A stretch of 64,000 nucleotides of DNA from CALHVR01 sp963528625 (GCA_963528625.1 CAURVQ010000001.1:36404-100403); one strand, 5' to 3'. Positions 54,260 to 63,432 are shown, numbered from the stretch's first letter. Notes: generated by a model from the sequence alone, not told the origin. Program-made: numbers and translations.

Positions 54260-54757
54260 ATGGAAGCTAGAAATATGACACAAAAAAGAAAGTTACAAAT
54301 GATGGAAATACCGAAAGTAAAAACGATAAAGCAATATGACAACTTTTATAATGGAAATACAATAATAGCTCCAAGTAGAAGAGTAGTAATTCCTAACACA
54401 AAAACAAATAGAAAAAAACAAGGAATAAAGAAAACAAAGGCTTACGGAAATATACGAGTAAAATATGGAAGAAAAGTAAAAGGAGCTAATATGAAAAAAG
54501 TAGGAACAGCATTTTTTATGATATGTATTTTATTAGTATTAATGATATTCCAAATGTGGTTAAGTTATGGAGTTTCAAAATCGGGAGATGAAAAAAGGAA
54601 ATTAGATGAAAATTTAAAAGAACTAAAATTAGAAGTAGAAGGTTTAGAAAATAAATATATTTCAAATTTTGATTTGAAGCAAGTAGAAAATATGTCGCGT
54701 GATATGGGATTTGTTCCAAATGATAATATTGAGTATGTAAAAGTTAATTCAAAATAA
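54260..54757 (+). CDS. FtsL-like division protein with long basic N-terminus
   Basis: A 165-residue bitopic protein. A very basic cytoplasmic part of about 80 residues precedes one membrane helix (about 81-104) and a short coiled coil outside (about 110-140, EKRKLDENLKELKLEVEGLENK). The topology and position right after rsmH fit FtsL/FtsLB-type divisome proteins; the sequence itself is too diverged for a firm family call. The cytoplasmic extension is longer than in typical FtsL. GGAG lies about 10 nt upstream of the ATG. Confidence 0.65.
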   Translation: MEARNMTQKRKLQMMEIPKVKTIKQYDNFYNGNTIIAPSRRVVIPNTKTNRKKQGIKKTKAYGNIRVKYGRKVKGANMKKVGTAFFMICILLVLMIFQMWLSYGVSKSGDEKRKLDENLKELKLEVEGLENKYISNFDLKQVENMSRDMGFVPNDNIEYVKVNSK

Positions 54758-54767
54758 AGTAAAGAGG

Positions 54768-54791
54768 TGTACTAGATTTAGTACATTTTTT
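54768..54791 (+). terminator. Intrinsic terminator after ftsL
   Basis: TGTACTA at 54768-54774 and TAGTACA at 54779-54785 form a 7-bp stem over GATT, followed by six T. Confidence 0.85.
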
Positions 54792-54842
54792 ATTACAAAA
54801 TAATGATATATTGATTTGTTTATAAATATTTTTATAAAAAAG

Positions 54843-54872
54843 TAGAAAATATAATAAAAAATATGATATAAT
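54843..54872 (+). promoter_or_regulatory. Extended -10 promoter of the V-ATPase operon
   Basis: TATAAT at 54867-54872 with TG at 54864-54865; the -35 (TAGAAA at 54843-54848, 18-bp spacing) is weak. It lies 34 nt upstream of the first start codon. Confidence 0.65.
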
Positions 54873-54905
54873 GAAGCATAAATCAATAAAAAAGGAGGTA
54901 CAATC

Positions 54906-55220
54906 TTGGCAAAAGAAATGTTGAAAAAAATACAGAATGTAGAAGTAGAAGCTAATGAGTTGATTTCAAAATCTATTGAAATTACTAAACAGTTGGCACG
55001 AGAAAATGAAATTAAGACAAAAAAAGATGGCGAAAAAATATTGAGTGAAACAAGAAAACAGTTACAAGATGAATATGATGAAGCTGTAAAAAAAGCCAAT
55101 GAAATTGCAAATGATCTCCTTGCTAAAGAAAGAGAGTTTATAGCATCTAATATATTAAATATTGATGAAAATAAAATTGATGAAATAGCAAGTATATTAA
55201 AAGAGAGGATTGTGGAATAA
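54906..55220 (+). CDS. V-type ATP synthase peripheral stalk subunit (H/G type)
   Basis: A 104-residue, highly charged, almost entirely helical protein with heptad-like spacing, as expected for the short peripheral-stalk partner (AhaH, NtpF) that pairs with subunit E. Start is TTG at 54906, 7 nt after AAGGAGG. Identification rests mainly on position as the first gene of the V-ATPase operon and on the coiled-coil character. It overlaps subunit I by one base. Confidence 0.78.
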   Translation: MAKEMLKKIQNVEVEANELISKSIEITKQLARENEIKTKKDGEKILSETRKQLQDEYDEAVKKANEIANDLLAKEREFIASNILNIDENKIDEIASILKERIVE

Positions 55221-57169
55221 TGGCAATAGTTAAAATGACAAAATTTAATTTAATTGCTTTTAAATCACAAAAATTGAAATTATTAAAAAATTTACAAAAA
55301 TTTAAAGAAGTAGATTTTGTACATATTGCATTAGAAAAAGAAGACACATTAACAAAAATAAATAATAATGAAGAATTAGTAAAAGTTGATGAAAGAATAG
55401 TAAGTGTTAAAAATGCAATTGATTTGTTAAGAAAATATAATGCAGTTGATAAAAGTTTAAAAGCATTAATAAAAGGAAATGATAATTATACTTATGAAGA
55501 GTTATCAAAAAAAGTAGTAATAGAGTATGATTGGAAGAAAATTTGTGAAGAATTAAAAATATTATCAAATAAATATTTAGAAATAAAAACACAAATTTCA
55601 AAAAAATATAATGAAGTAGATGAATTGTCAATTTGGAATAAATTGGATGTAAATCCACAAGAATTGAAAAAGTTGCAAAAGGTTACAAGTTATTTGGGAA
55701 CTATTCCGATAAAATTAAAAAATAACTTTATTGAAAGTATTTCTAAATTATCTTATACATATTATGAAGAATTAAAAATAACAAAAGATGAAATTTATTA
55801 TTTAATTCTTTCGCATAATTCAGCAGAAGAAAATGAAAAAATATTAGAAATATTAAGAGCAAATAGTTTTTCGTTGAATAATTTAGAATTAAATAAAGTT
55901 CCAAAGGAAAGAATAGAAATTTTAAAAAAAGAAATCTCAGAGCTAAAAGCTGAAAAGAGAGTAATAAAAGAAGAGATAAAAGTTTATCAAAATGAAGTCA
56001 AAGATTTGGAAGCAGTTTATGATTATTTAATTAATAGAAAATTGAGAATTGAAACTATAGAAAAATTAGTTCAGACAGATAAAGTTTTTGGAATAGAAGG
56101 TTGGGTACCAACAACTAAAGTTAAAGAGTTTGAAGAAAAAATAAAAGAAATTGTTGGAGAAAACTATTATTTAGAAATGGAAGAAGCAGAACGAGATGAC
56201 GAAACAGTTCCTATAAAATTAAAAAATGGAGTATTAGCTTCAGCATTTGAAAGTTTAACGGCAATGTATGCTTATCCAAAATATAATGAAGTGGATCCAA
56301 CGCCGTTCATTGCACCGTTTTACATAATATTCTTTGGAATGATGGGAGCAGATGCTGGATACGGAGCAGTTTTATTATTGGCAACTTGGTTTATATTAAA
56401 ATTTGCAAATTTGAATAAGAAAACAAAATTATTTGTACAATTCTTTTTCTATTTAAGTTTCTCAGTTATAATTTGGGGAATTTTATATGGATCATATTTT
56501 GGATTATCAATTCCGGGACTTTGGAAAATGATAGATCCAGCAACAGAATATAATAAACTTTTAGTAGGATCTGTATTATTTGGAATAGTTCATATATATT
56601 TTGGTCTAGGATTGAAAGCGTATTTATTATTAAAAGCTAAAAAGCCGTTAGATGCAATATATGATGTACTATTTTGGTATATGGCTTTAACTGGTGGAAT
56701 ATTATATTTAACATTAAAAATATTAGGACTTGGAGTAACTGTTGCAACTATTTCAGGAATTATATCAGTAATTGGTATGATTGGAATTGTTTTAACTGGA
56801 GGAAGAGAAGCTAAAGGTATTGGAGCAAAACTTGGAAGTGGACTTTATAGTCTTTACGGAATTTCAGGTTATGTAGGAGATTTTGTATCTTATTCAAGAC
56901 TTATGGCTTTAGGACTTTCAGGAGGATTTATTGCCCAAGCAATTAACATGATTATTGGAATGGTAAGTGGCTCATGGATAGGATTGATATTCGTACCAGT
57001 GATTTTCATAGGAGGACATTTCTTTAATATGTTCTTATCATTTTTAGGAGGATACGTTCATACTTCAAGACTTATGTACGTTGAGTTTTTTGGAAAATTC
57101 TATGAAGGTGGAGGACGTCCATTCAAAGATTTTAGAGAAGAAAGTAAATATATTAATTTAGAAGATTAA
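55220..57169 (+). CDS. ntpI: V-type ATP synthase subunit I (a-subunit)
   Basis: Membrane stator half-channel subunit. 649 residues: a cytoplasmic N-terminal half with long coiled coils (about 80-300) and a membrane C-terminal half of seven to eight helices beginning near FIAPFYIIFFGMMGADAGYGAV. The late segment YVGDFVSYSRLMALGLSGGFIAQAIN holds the conserved region with the essential arginine of the ion path. Ends in the HTSRLMYVEFFGKFYEGGGRPFKDF family tail. Between the stalk subunit and subunit K. Confidence 0.94.
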   Translation: MAIVKMTKFNLIAFKSQKLKLLKNLQKFKEVDFVHIALEKEDTLTKINNNEELVKVDERIVSVKNAIDLLRKYNAVDKSLKALIKGNDNYTYEELSKKVVIEYDWKKICEELKILSNKYLEIKTQISKKYNEVDELSIWNKLDVNPQELKKLQKVTSYLGTIPIKLKNNFIESISKLSYTYYEELKITKDEIYYLILSHNSAEENEKILEILRANSFSLNNLELNKVPKERIEILKKEISELKAEKRVIKEEIKVYQNEVKDLEAVYDYLINRKLRIETIEKLVQTDKVFGIEGWVPTTKVKEFEEKIKEIVGENYYLEMEEAERDDETVPIKLKNGVLASAFESLTAMYAYPKYNEVDPTPFIAPFYIIFFGMMGADAGYGAVLLLATWFILKFANLNKKTKLFVQFFFYLSFSVIIWGILYGSYFGLSIPGLWKMIDPATEYNKLLVGSVLFGIVHIYFGLGLKAYLLLKAKKPLDAIYDVLFWYMALTGGILYLTLKILGLGVTVATISGIISVIGMIGIVLTGGREAKGIGAKLGSGLYSLYGISGYVGDFVSYSRLMALGLSGGFIAQAINMIIGMVSGSWIGLIFVPVIFIGGHFFNMFLSFLGGYVHTSRLMYVEFFGKFYEGGGRPFKDFREESKYINLED

Positions 57170-57212
57170 AAAGTAAAAATAAAAAAAGATAAAATTTAGG
57201 AGGAAAACAAAT

Positions 57213-57692
57213 ATGAATATGTCAACAGCAATAGCACAATATGGAGGAGTATTTTTTGCAGCATTAGGAGCAGCAACAGCAACATTTTTAGCAGGTTGGG
57301 GATCAGCAATAGGAGTAGGAACAGTTGGAGAGGTAGCAGCAGGATTAATGATAGAAGAGCCTGAAAAATTCGGTAAATCTTTAGTATTACAATTATTACC
57401 AGGGACACAAGGATTATATGGTTTCGTTATTGGTTTAATGGTTTTAGGTAGATTAAATGTAAACTTATCAGTTGCAGAAGGATTATATATCTTCATGGCG
57501 TGTTTACCAATTGCAATTGCAGGATTTGGATCGGCAATAGCTCAAGGTAGAGTAGCAGCAGCAGGAATTAGTTTATTGGCAAAAAATGAAGAGCAATCAA
57601 CTAAAGGAATTATTTATGCAGTAATGGTTGAAACTTATGCATTATTAGCATTCGTAGTATCAATTATGTTATTATCAGGAGTAAAATTTTAA
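57213..57692 (+). CDS. ntpK: V-type ATP synthase subunit K (rotor ring), Na+-type ligand set
   Basis: The rotor-ring proteolipid. 159 residues form four membrane helices as a duplicated hairpin. The Na+-binding residues known from Enterococcus hirae NtpK (Leu61, Thr64, Gln65, Tyr68, Gln110, Glu139) appear here at the same spacing, shifted by one: Leu62, Thr65, Gln66, Tyr69 (LLPGTQGLYGF), Gln111 (AIAQGRVAAAG) and Glu140 (VETYALLAF). This predicts Na+ rather than H+ coupling. AGGAGG precedes the ATG. Confidence 0.95.
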   Translation: MNMSTAIAQYGGVFFAALGAATATFLAGWGSAIGVGTVGEVAAGLMIEEPEKFGKSLVLQLLPGTQGLYGFVIGLMVLGRLNVNLSVAEGLYIFMACLPIAIAGFGSAIAQGRVAAAGISLLAKNEEQSTKGIIYAVMVETYALLAFVVSIMLLSGVKF

Positions 57693-57721
57693 TTAGGTAA
57701 AGTTAGAAAGGATGTGAAAAA

Positions 57722-58273
57722 ATGTCTAGTTTGGATAATTTAACATCTAAAATATTATCTGATGCAAAAGAAAAAGCAGATGAAATTATAAAAAATGCTG
57801 AAGTTACAGAAAAGGTAAAATATGAAGCAGAAATAAAAAAATATAATGCAAAAAAAGTAACTTTGCGAGAAAGTGCATCAAGAGAAAGAGAATTGGCAGT
57901 AGAAAGAATAAAATCTGGTGCTAATTTAAAAGCTAGAAATGAAAAATTAGAAGCAAGACAAAAAGTAATAGATAAAGTAATTGAAAAATTAAAAGAAAAA
58001 TTAGTTAATATGTCTGAAGTAGAATATATTTCATATATTGAAAAAAATGTAGATAGAAGTACATTAGGAAACAAAAAATTAATTGTGAAACAAGAATATC
58101 TTAATAAAGTGAAAGAAGTATTTTCTGGAGCAAATATATCAGAAAATGAATTTGTAAATTCAGGATTTATTGTGGAAGAAAATGGAATACAAGATAATTA
58201 CACTTTTGAGATAAAATTAGATTTTATGAGAGATGAATTGGAAGTAGAAATTTCTAAATTACTTTTTTCATAA
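57722..58273 (+). CDS. ntpE: V-type ATP synthase subunit E
   Basis: Peripheral stalk subunit. The 183-residue protein has a long N-terminal amphipathic helix (SSLDNLTSKILSDAKEKADEIIKNAE, extended to about residue 100) and a small alpha/beta C-terminal domain ending SGFIVEENGIQDNYTFEIKLDFMRDELEVEISKLLF, matching the family. It lies between subunits K and C in the standard bacterial order. Confidence 0.9.
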   Translation: MSSLDNLTSKILSDAKEKADEIIKNAEVTEKVKYEAEIKKYNAKKVTLRESASRERELAVERIKSGANLKARNEKLEARQKVIDKVIEKLKEKLVNMSEVEYISYIEKNVDRSTLGNKKLIVKQEYLNKVKEVFSGANISENEFVNSGFIVEENGIQDNYTFEIKLDFMRDELEVEISKLLFS

Positions 58274-58293
58274 TAAAATAAGGGAGAGTGTAA

Positions 58294-59295
58294 ATGAAGA
58301 GAAAAGATTATGGTCAAAGTGTTGTGATGGTTAGAGTTTTAGAAAAAAAATTATTAACAAAAAACAAACTAGACAGAATGATTGAAGCGATAACTCCCGA
58401 AGAAGTGATGAAACAATTAAGTGAAACAGAATATTCACAAAATATGTTTGATATTCAACAACCACAAGAATATGAAAAAATATTAAAAAGAGAAACGGAA
58501 AGAGTATTTAATTTAGTTAGAGAATTAAGTAATGATAAAGAAATTGTTGATATTTTATCTCTTAAATATGATTATCATAATTTAAAAGTGTTGTTAAAAG
58601 GGAGACTTGCAAATAAAGACTTTTCAACTTTATTGATGGATGCAGGGACACAAAAAATAGAAAAATTAAAATTAAAATTTGATATTAAAAATTATAATGA
58701 CTTACCAGAGGAAATTTCTAAAGCGATAAACGAAGTAGAAAAAGACTTTTTAGAAAATAATGATTCTCAAAAAATAGATATAATAGTAGATAAATATTAT
58801 TATAAAAATTTATTAAGAATTACAAAAAAAATAAATGTTTCAGTTATTATGGATTACGCTCAAGGACTTATAGATTTTCAAAATATAATTACTTTGTTTA
58901 GAGTAAAAAAACAAAATCGAGATATAAAATTTTTAGAAAATGTTATTCATGAAGGTGGGACAATTTCTAAAGATAAAATTGTTGAATCTATAAATGATTC
59001 AGTTGAAATTATAATAAATAAATTTAAAAAAGAAAAAATTGGAAATTATTTGCAAAAAGGATTAGAAGAATTTACTGAAACAGGAAGATTATCTGGACTT
59101 GAGAAAATAAGTCAAAATTATTTGATGGAACTTAATAAAGATTCAAAATATATTATATTTGGTCCAGAGCCATTATTTACATATTTAGTTGCAAAGGAAA
59201 GAGAAATTTCAGCAATTAGAATGATAATGGTAAGTAAAATTAATAATATTGAAATAAGTAAAATAAGAGAAAGATTGGGGGATACATATGTATAA
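58294..59295 (+). CDS. ntpC: V-type ATP synthase subunit C (d-subunit)
   Basis: Central socket subunit connecting the rotor ring to the shaft. The 333-residue, largely helical protein matches the family in length and in the segments LKYDYHNLKVLLKGRLANKDF and the C-terminal GPEPLFTYLVAKEREISAIRMIMVSKINNIE. It overlaps the subunit F start by 8 nt. Confidence 0.92.
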   Translation: MKRKDYGQSVVMVRVLEKKLLTKNKLDRMIEAITPEEVMKQLSETEYSQNMFDIQQPQEYEKILKRETERVFNLVRELSNDKEIVDILSLKYDYHNLKVLLKGRLANKDFSTLLMDAGTQKIEKLKLKFDIKNYNDLPEEISKAINEVEKDFLENNDSQKIDIIVDKYYYKNLLRITKKINVSVIMDYAQGLIDFQNIITLFRVKKQNRDIKFLENVIHEGGTISKDKIVESINDSVEIIINKFKKEKIGNYLQKGLEEFTETGRLSGLEKISQNYLMELNKDSKYIIFGPEPLFTYLVAKEREISAIRMIMVSKINNIEISKIRERLGDTYV

Positions 59296-59596
59296 AATAG
59301 GAGTTGTAGGAGATAAAGATTCTATCACAGCTTTTAAAGCAGTTGGTGTAGATGTGTATCCTGTTATTACAAAAGAAGAAGCAAGAAAAACTGTAGATAT
59401 GATGGCAAACGAAGGTTATGGAATAATATTTGTAACAGAGCAAACGGCAAATATTATAGAAGAAACAATTGAAAGATATAATAAAGAACTGTTGCCAGCA
59501 ATTATACTTATACCAAGTAATCAAGGAAGTCTTGGGATAGGACTTAGCAAAATAAATCAATATGTAGAAAAAGCGATTGGATCAAATATATTTTAA
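59288..59596 (+). CDS. ntpG: V-type ATP synthase subunit F
   Basis: Central shaft subunit (called G in Enterococcus). The 102-residue protein starts YKIGVVGDKDSITAFKAVGVDVYPV, typical of the family, and ends in LPAIILIPSNQGSLGIGLSKINQYVEKAIG. It starts inside the end of subunit C, implying coupled translation. Confidence 0.93.
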   Translation: MYKIGVVGDKDSITAFKAVGVDVYPVITKEEARKTVDMMANEGYGIIFVTEQTANIIEETIERYNKELLPAIILIPSNQGSLGIGLSKINQYVEKAIGSNIF

Positions 59597-59650
59597 AATA
59601 AAATTCTCTTAAAAAAGATAAATGAAGTTCAAATGAAAGGAGTAAATTCA

Positions 59651-61423
59651 TTGAAAATAGGTAAAATAATAAAAGTTTCAGGGCCTTTAGTTGTAGCTGA
59701 AGGAATGGATGAAGCAAATGTATATGATGTAGTAAAAGTTTCTGATAATAAATTAATTGGAGAAATAATTGAAATGAGAGGAGATAAAGCCTCAATTCAA
59801 GTTTATGAAGAAACGGTTGGAATAGGGCCAGGAGAACCAGTTTATTCAACGGGAGAACAATTAAGTGTTGAGTTAGGGCCTGGATTGTTAGAAGCAATGT
59901 TTGATGGAATTCAAAGACCGTTAAAAGAATTTAAAGAAAAAGCAGGAGATTTTTTAAATAAAGGAGTAGAAGTTCCTTCATTAAATAGAGATAAAAAATG
60001 GGAATTTGTTCCTACAGCTCAAGTGGGAGAGCATGTTGTAGCTGGAGATATAATTGGGACAGTTCAAGAAACTACATTAATAAATCATAAAATTATGATT
60101 CCGTTTGGAGTAGAAGGTAAAATAAAATCAATTCAAGCAGGAGAATTTACAGTAGTGGAAACTGTAGCTGTAGTAGAAACGGAAAAGGGAGATGTAGCCG
60201 TTCAATTAATGCAAAAATGGCCAGTAAGAAGGGGTAGAAAGTATGCTCAAAAATTAAATCCAGAAGCACCGTTAATTACAGGACAAAGAGTAATTGACAC
60301 ATTTTTCCCAGTGACAAAAGGTGGAACAGCATGTGTACCAGGACCATTCGGATCAGGTAAAACAGTAGTTCAACATCAAATGGCAAAATGGGCTGATGCA
60401 GAAATCATAGTTTATGTTGGATGTGGTGAACGTGGAAACGAAATGACGGACGTTTTAATGGAGTTTCCAGAAATTATTGACCCTAAAACGGGACAATCAT
60501 TAATGAAAAGAACAGTGTTAATCGCAAATACTTCAAACATGCCAGTTGCGGCAAGGGAAGCAAGTATTTATACTGGAATTACAATAGCTGAATACTTTAG
60601 AGATATGGGATATTCAGTTGCAATAATGGCAGATTCAACTTCGAGATGGGCAGAGGCGTTAAGAGAAATGTCTGGAAGACTTGAGGAGATGCCAGGAGAT
60701 GAAGGATATCCAGCATATTTAGGATCAAGAGCAGCAGAATTTTATGAAAGAGCAGGGAAAGTAATTTGTCTAGGTAAAGATGCAAGAGAAGGAGCTTTAA
60801 CTGTAATCGGTGCAGTTTCACCTCCAGGAGGAGATATTTCAGAACCAGTATCACAAGCAACATTGAGAATAGTTAAAGTATTCTGGGGATTAGATGCGAA
60901 CTTAGCGTATAGAAGACATTTCCCAGCAATTAACTGGCTAAATTCGTATACATTATATCAAACAAAAGTTGATGGATGGATGGATCAAAATGTGGGACCA
61001 GAATTTTCTAAAAATAGATCAAGAGCAATGTCGTTATTACAAGAAGAATCTAGTTTACAAGAAATAGTTAGATTAGTAGGTAGGGATACATTATCTGAAA
61101 AAGATCAATTAAAATTAGAAGTAGCAAAATCAATTAGAGAAGACTATCTACAACAAAATGCGTTTATGGAGTCAGACACTTATACATCATTAGAAAAACA
61201 AAACAAAATGTTAGACTTAGTAATTAATTTCTTTGATGAAGGTATAAGAGGGATAGACAATGGAGCTTATTTAAGTGAAATTATAAGCTTACCAGTAAGA
61301 GAAAGAATAGCAAGAGCAAAATACTTGCCAGAAGCTGAATTGAGTAAAATTGATGAAATTAAAGCTGAATTAGCTAGTAGTATAGACGAACTTATTAATA
61401 AAGGAGGTGCGTTAAATGCTTAA
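59651..61423 (+). CDS. ntpA: V-type ATP synthase catalytic subunit A
   Basis: Catalytic nucleotide-binding subunit. 590 residues from a TTG start at 59651, placed 9 nt after AAAGGAG (59636-59642); the frame opens at an ATG at 59633 that would bury that site. Walker A is GPFGSGKTV, with a non-homologous insertion typical of A subunits before it, then GCGERGNEMTDVL, MADSTSRWAEALRE and SPPGGDISEPV. The ATP-coordinating glutamate is in GERGNEM. It overlaps subunit B by 8 nt. Confidence 0.96.
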   Translation: MKIGKIIKVSGPLVVAEGMDEANVYDVVKVSDNKLIGEIIEMRGDKASIQVYEETVGIGPGEPVYSTGEQLSVELGPGLLEAMFDGIQRPLKEFKEKAGDFLNKGVEVPSLNRDKKWEFVPTAQVGEHVVAGDIIGTVQETTLINHKIMIPFGVEGKIKSIQAGEFTVVETVAVVETEKGDVAVQLMQKWPVRRGRKYAQKLNPEAPLITGQRVIDTFFPVTKGGTACVPGPFGSGKTVVQHQMAKWADAEIIVYVGCGERGNEMTDVLMEFPEIIDPKTGQSLMKRTVLIANTSNMPVAAREASIYTGITIAEYFRDMGYSVAIMADSTSRWAEALREMSGRLEEMPGDEGYPAYLGSRAAEFYERAGKVICLGKDAREGALTVIGAVSPPGGDISEPVSQATLRIVKVFWGLDANLAYRRHFPAINWLNSYTLYQTKVDGWMDQNVGPEFSKNRSRAMSLLQEESSLQEIVRLVGRDTLSEKDQLKLEVAKSIREDYLQQNAFMESDTYTSLEKQNKMLDLVINFFDEGIRGIDNGAYLSEIISLPVRERIARAKYLPEAELSKIDEIKAELASSIDELINKGGALNA

Positions 61424-62795
61424 AGAATATAAAACTATTACGGAAGTAGTTGGACCTTTGATGGTTGTTGAAGGTGTTGAGGGAATTAAATATTATGAAT
61501 TAGTAGATATTGAAACACAAACTGGAGAATTAAGAAGAGGTAGAGTTTTAGAAGTAAATGGAGATAAAGCGATGGTGCAATTATTTGAAAACTCTGCAGG
61601 GCTTAATTTAAAAGATTCAAAAGTTAGATTTTTAGGAAGACCACTTTCATTAGGTGTATCTGAAGATATGATTGGAAGAGTATTTGATGGAATGGGAAGA
61701 CCTAAAGATAATGGGCCTAAAATTATACCTGAAAAAACTTTAGATATAGAAGGAATTGCAATAAATCCAGTGGCGAGAGATTATCCGGCTGAGTTTATTC
61801 AAACGGGAGTGTCTGCAATTGATGGGCTAAACACTTTAGTTAGAGGACAAAAATTACCGATATTTTCAGGATCAGGATTGCCACATTCAGAATTAGCAGC
61901 ACAAATAGCAAGACAAGCAAGAGTTTTAGGAACAGATTCTAAATTTGCGGTAGTGTTTGGAGCGATAGGAATTACATTTGAAGAAGCACAATTCTTTATA
62001 GATGACTTTACAAAAACAGGAGCTATTGATAGATCGGTGTTATTTATGAATTTAGCTGATGATCCGGCGATTGAAAGGATAGCAACTCCAAGAATGGCAC
62101 TTACAGCGGCAGAATACTTAGCTTTTGAAAAAGGAATGCATGTATTAGTAATTTTAACAGATTTAACTAACTACTGTGAAGCCTTGAGGGAAGTGTCGGC
62201 AGCGAGAAAAGAAGTTCCGGGAAGAAGAGGATACCCAGGGTATTTATATACAGACTTATCAACATTATACGAAAGAGCCGGGAAAATAAAAGGTAGAGAA
62301 GGGTCAATCACTCAAATACCTATTTTGACAATGCCGGAAGATGATAAAACTCACCCAATTCCAGATTTGACAGGATATATAACAGAGGGACAAATTATAT
62401 TATCGAGAGATTTATATAAACAAAATTTAATGCCTCCAATTGATGTTTTACCTTCATTATCAAGACTTAAAGATAAAGGGATTGGAAAAAATAAAACTAG
62501 AGAAGACCATGCAGATACAATGAACCAATTATTTGCAGCATATGCAACAGGGAAAGAAGCCAAAGAATTAGCAGTAATTTTAGGAGAATCAGCGTTATCG
62601 GAAACAGATAAAGCATTCGTTAAATTTACTACGGCTTTTGAAGAACAATATGTAGCTCAAGGATTTGAAACAAATAGAACAATAGAAGAAACATTGAATT
62701 TAGGTTGGGAATTGTTAAAAATATTACCAAGAACAGAATTAAAAAGAATTAGAGATGAATATTTAGAAAAATATTTACCTCTAGGGGATGAATAA
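61416..62795 (+). CDS. ntpB: V-type ATP synthase non-catalytic subunit B
   Basis: Regulatory nucleotide-binding subunit, 459 residues. The P-loop position reads IFSGSGLPHSELAAQIARQ, the degenerate form characteristic of B subunits. Further landmarks are MNLADDPAIERIATPRMALTAAEYLAFE, SAARKEVPGRRGYPGYLYTDLSTLYERAGKI and a C-terminal PRTELKRIRDEYLEKYLP. The GGAGGTG ribosome binding site lies inside the end of subunit A. Confidence 0.97.
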   Translation: MLKEYKTITEVVGPLMVVEGVEGIKYYELVDIETQTGELRRGRVLEVNGDKAMVQLFENSAGLNLKDSKVRFLGRPLSLGVSEDMIGRVFDGMGRPKDNGPKIIPEKTLDIEGIAINPVARDYPAEFIQTGVSAIDGLNTLVRGQKLPIFSGSGLPHSELAAQIARQARVLGTDSKFAVVFGAIGITFEEAQFFIDDFTKTGAIDRSVLFMNLADDPAIERIATPRMALTAAEYLAFEKGMHVLVILTDLTNYCEALREVSAARKEVPGRRGYPGYLYTDLSTLYERAGKIKGREGSITQIPILTMPEDDKTHPIPDLTGYITEGQIILSRDLYKQNLMPPIDVLPSLSRLKDKGIGKNKTREDHADTMNQLFAAYATGKEAKELAVILGESALSETDKAFVKFTTAFEEQYVAQGFETNRTIEETLNLGWELLKILPRTELKRIRDEYLEKYLPLGDE

Positions 62796-62797
62796 TT

Positions 62798-63427
62798 ATG
62801 GCAAGATTGAATGTTAATCCTACAAGAATGGAGTTATCTAAACTTAAAATTCGTTTAAAGACTGCAACGAGAGGTCATAAACTATTAAAAGATAAGCAAG
62901 ATGAATTGATGCGACAATTTATAGAAATGATAAAGCAAAATAAAAATTTACGTGAAAAAGTGGAAGAAAAATTACAAAATTCATTTAAAGATTTTTTACT
63001 TGCAAGAGGAGTAATGTCAGATGAAATACTTGAAAATGCAGTTGCTTATCCAAAGGAAGAAATTTCACTTAATATATCAACAAAAAATATAATGAGTGTT
63101 AATGTGCCTAAAATGACATTTAATAAAAAAAATACAGATGAAACAAATATTTATCCGTATGGGTTTGCTCAAACATCAGCTGATTTAGATGATGCTATAG
63201 ATGGATTAAATAATATAATGAGTGAACTGTTAGAATTAGCACAAATAGAAAAAGCGTGTCAATTAATGGCAGATGAAGTAGAGAAAACTAGACGACGTGT
63301 TAATGCTTTGGAATATATGACAATACCACAATTAAAAGAAACAATCAGATTTATTCAAATGAAATTAGATGAAAACGAGAGAGCTAGTATAACTAGATTA
63401 ATGAAAGTAAAAAGTATGATGCAATAA
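62798..63427 (+). CDS. ntpD: V-type ATP synthase subunit D
   Basis: Central shaft coiled-coil subunit. 209 residues: starts ARLNVNPTRMELSKLKIRLKTATRGHKLLKDKQDEL, the family signature, and ends in a second long helix VEKTRRRVNALEYMTIPQLKETIRFIQMKLDENERASITRLMKVK. Last gene of the operon, 2 nt after subunit B. Confidence 0.95.
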   Translation: MARLNVNPTRMELSKLKIRLKTATRGHKLLKDKQDELMRQFIEMIKQNKNLREKVEEKLQNSFKDFLLARGVMSDEILENAVAYPKEEISLNISTKNIMSVNVPKMTFNKKNTDETNIYPYGFAQTSADLDDAIDGLNNIMSELLELAQIEKACQLMADEVEKTRRRVNALEYMTIPQLKETIRFIQMKLDENERASITRLMKVKSMMQ

Positions 63428-63432
63428 AATTA

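Noticed and set aside
57158..57496. Minus-strand open frames opposite subunit K, rsmH, nfo and many other genes
   Set aside because: They mirror strongly coding genes in AT-rich DNA, have Leu/Phe/Tyr-rich composition expected of antisense frames, and lack ribosome binding sites.
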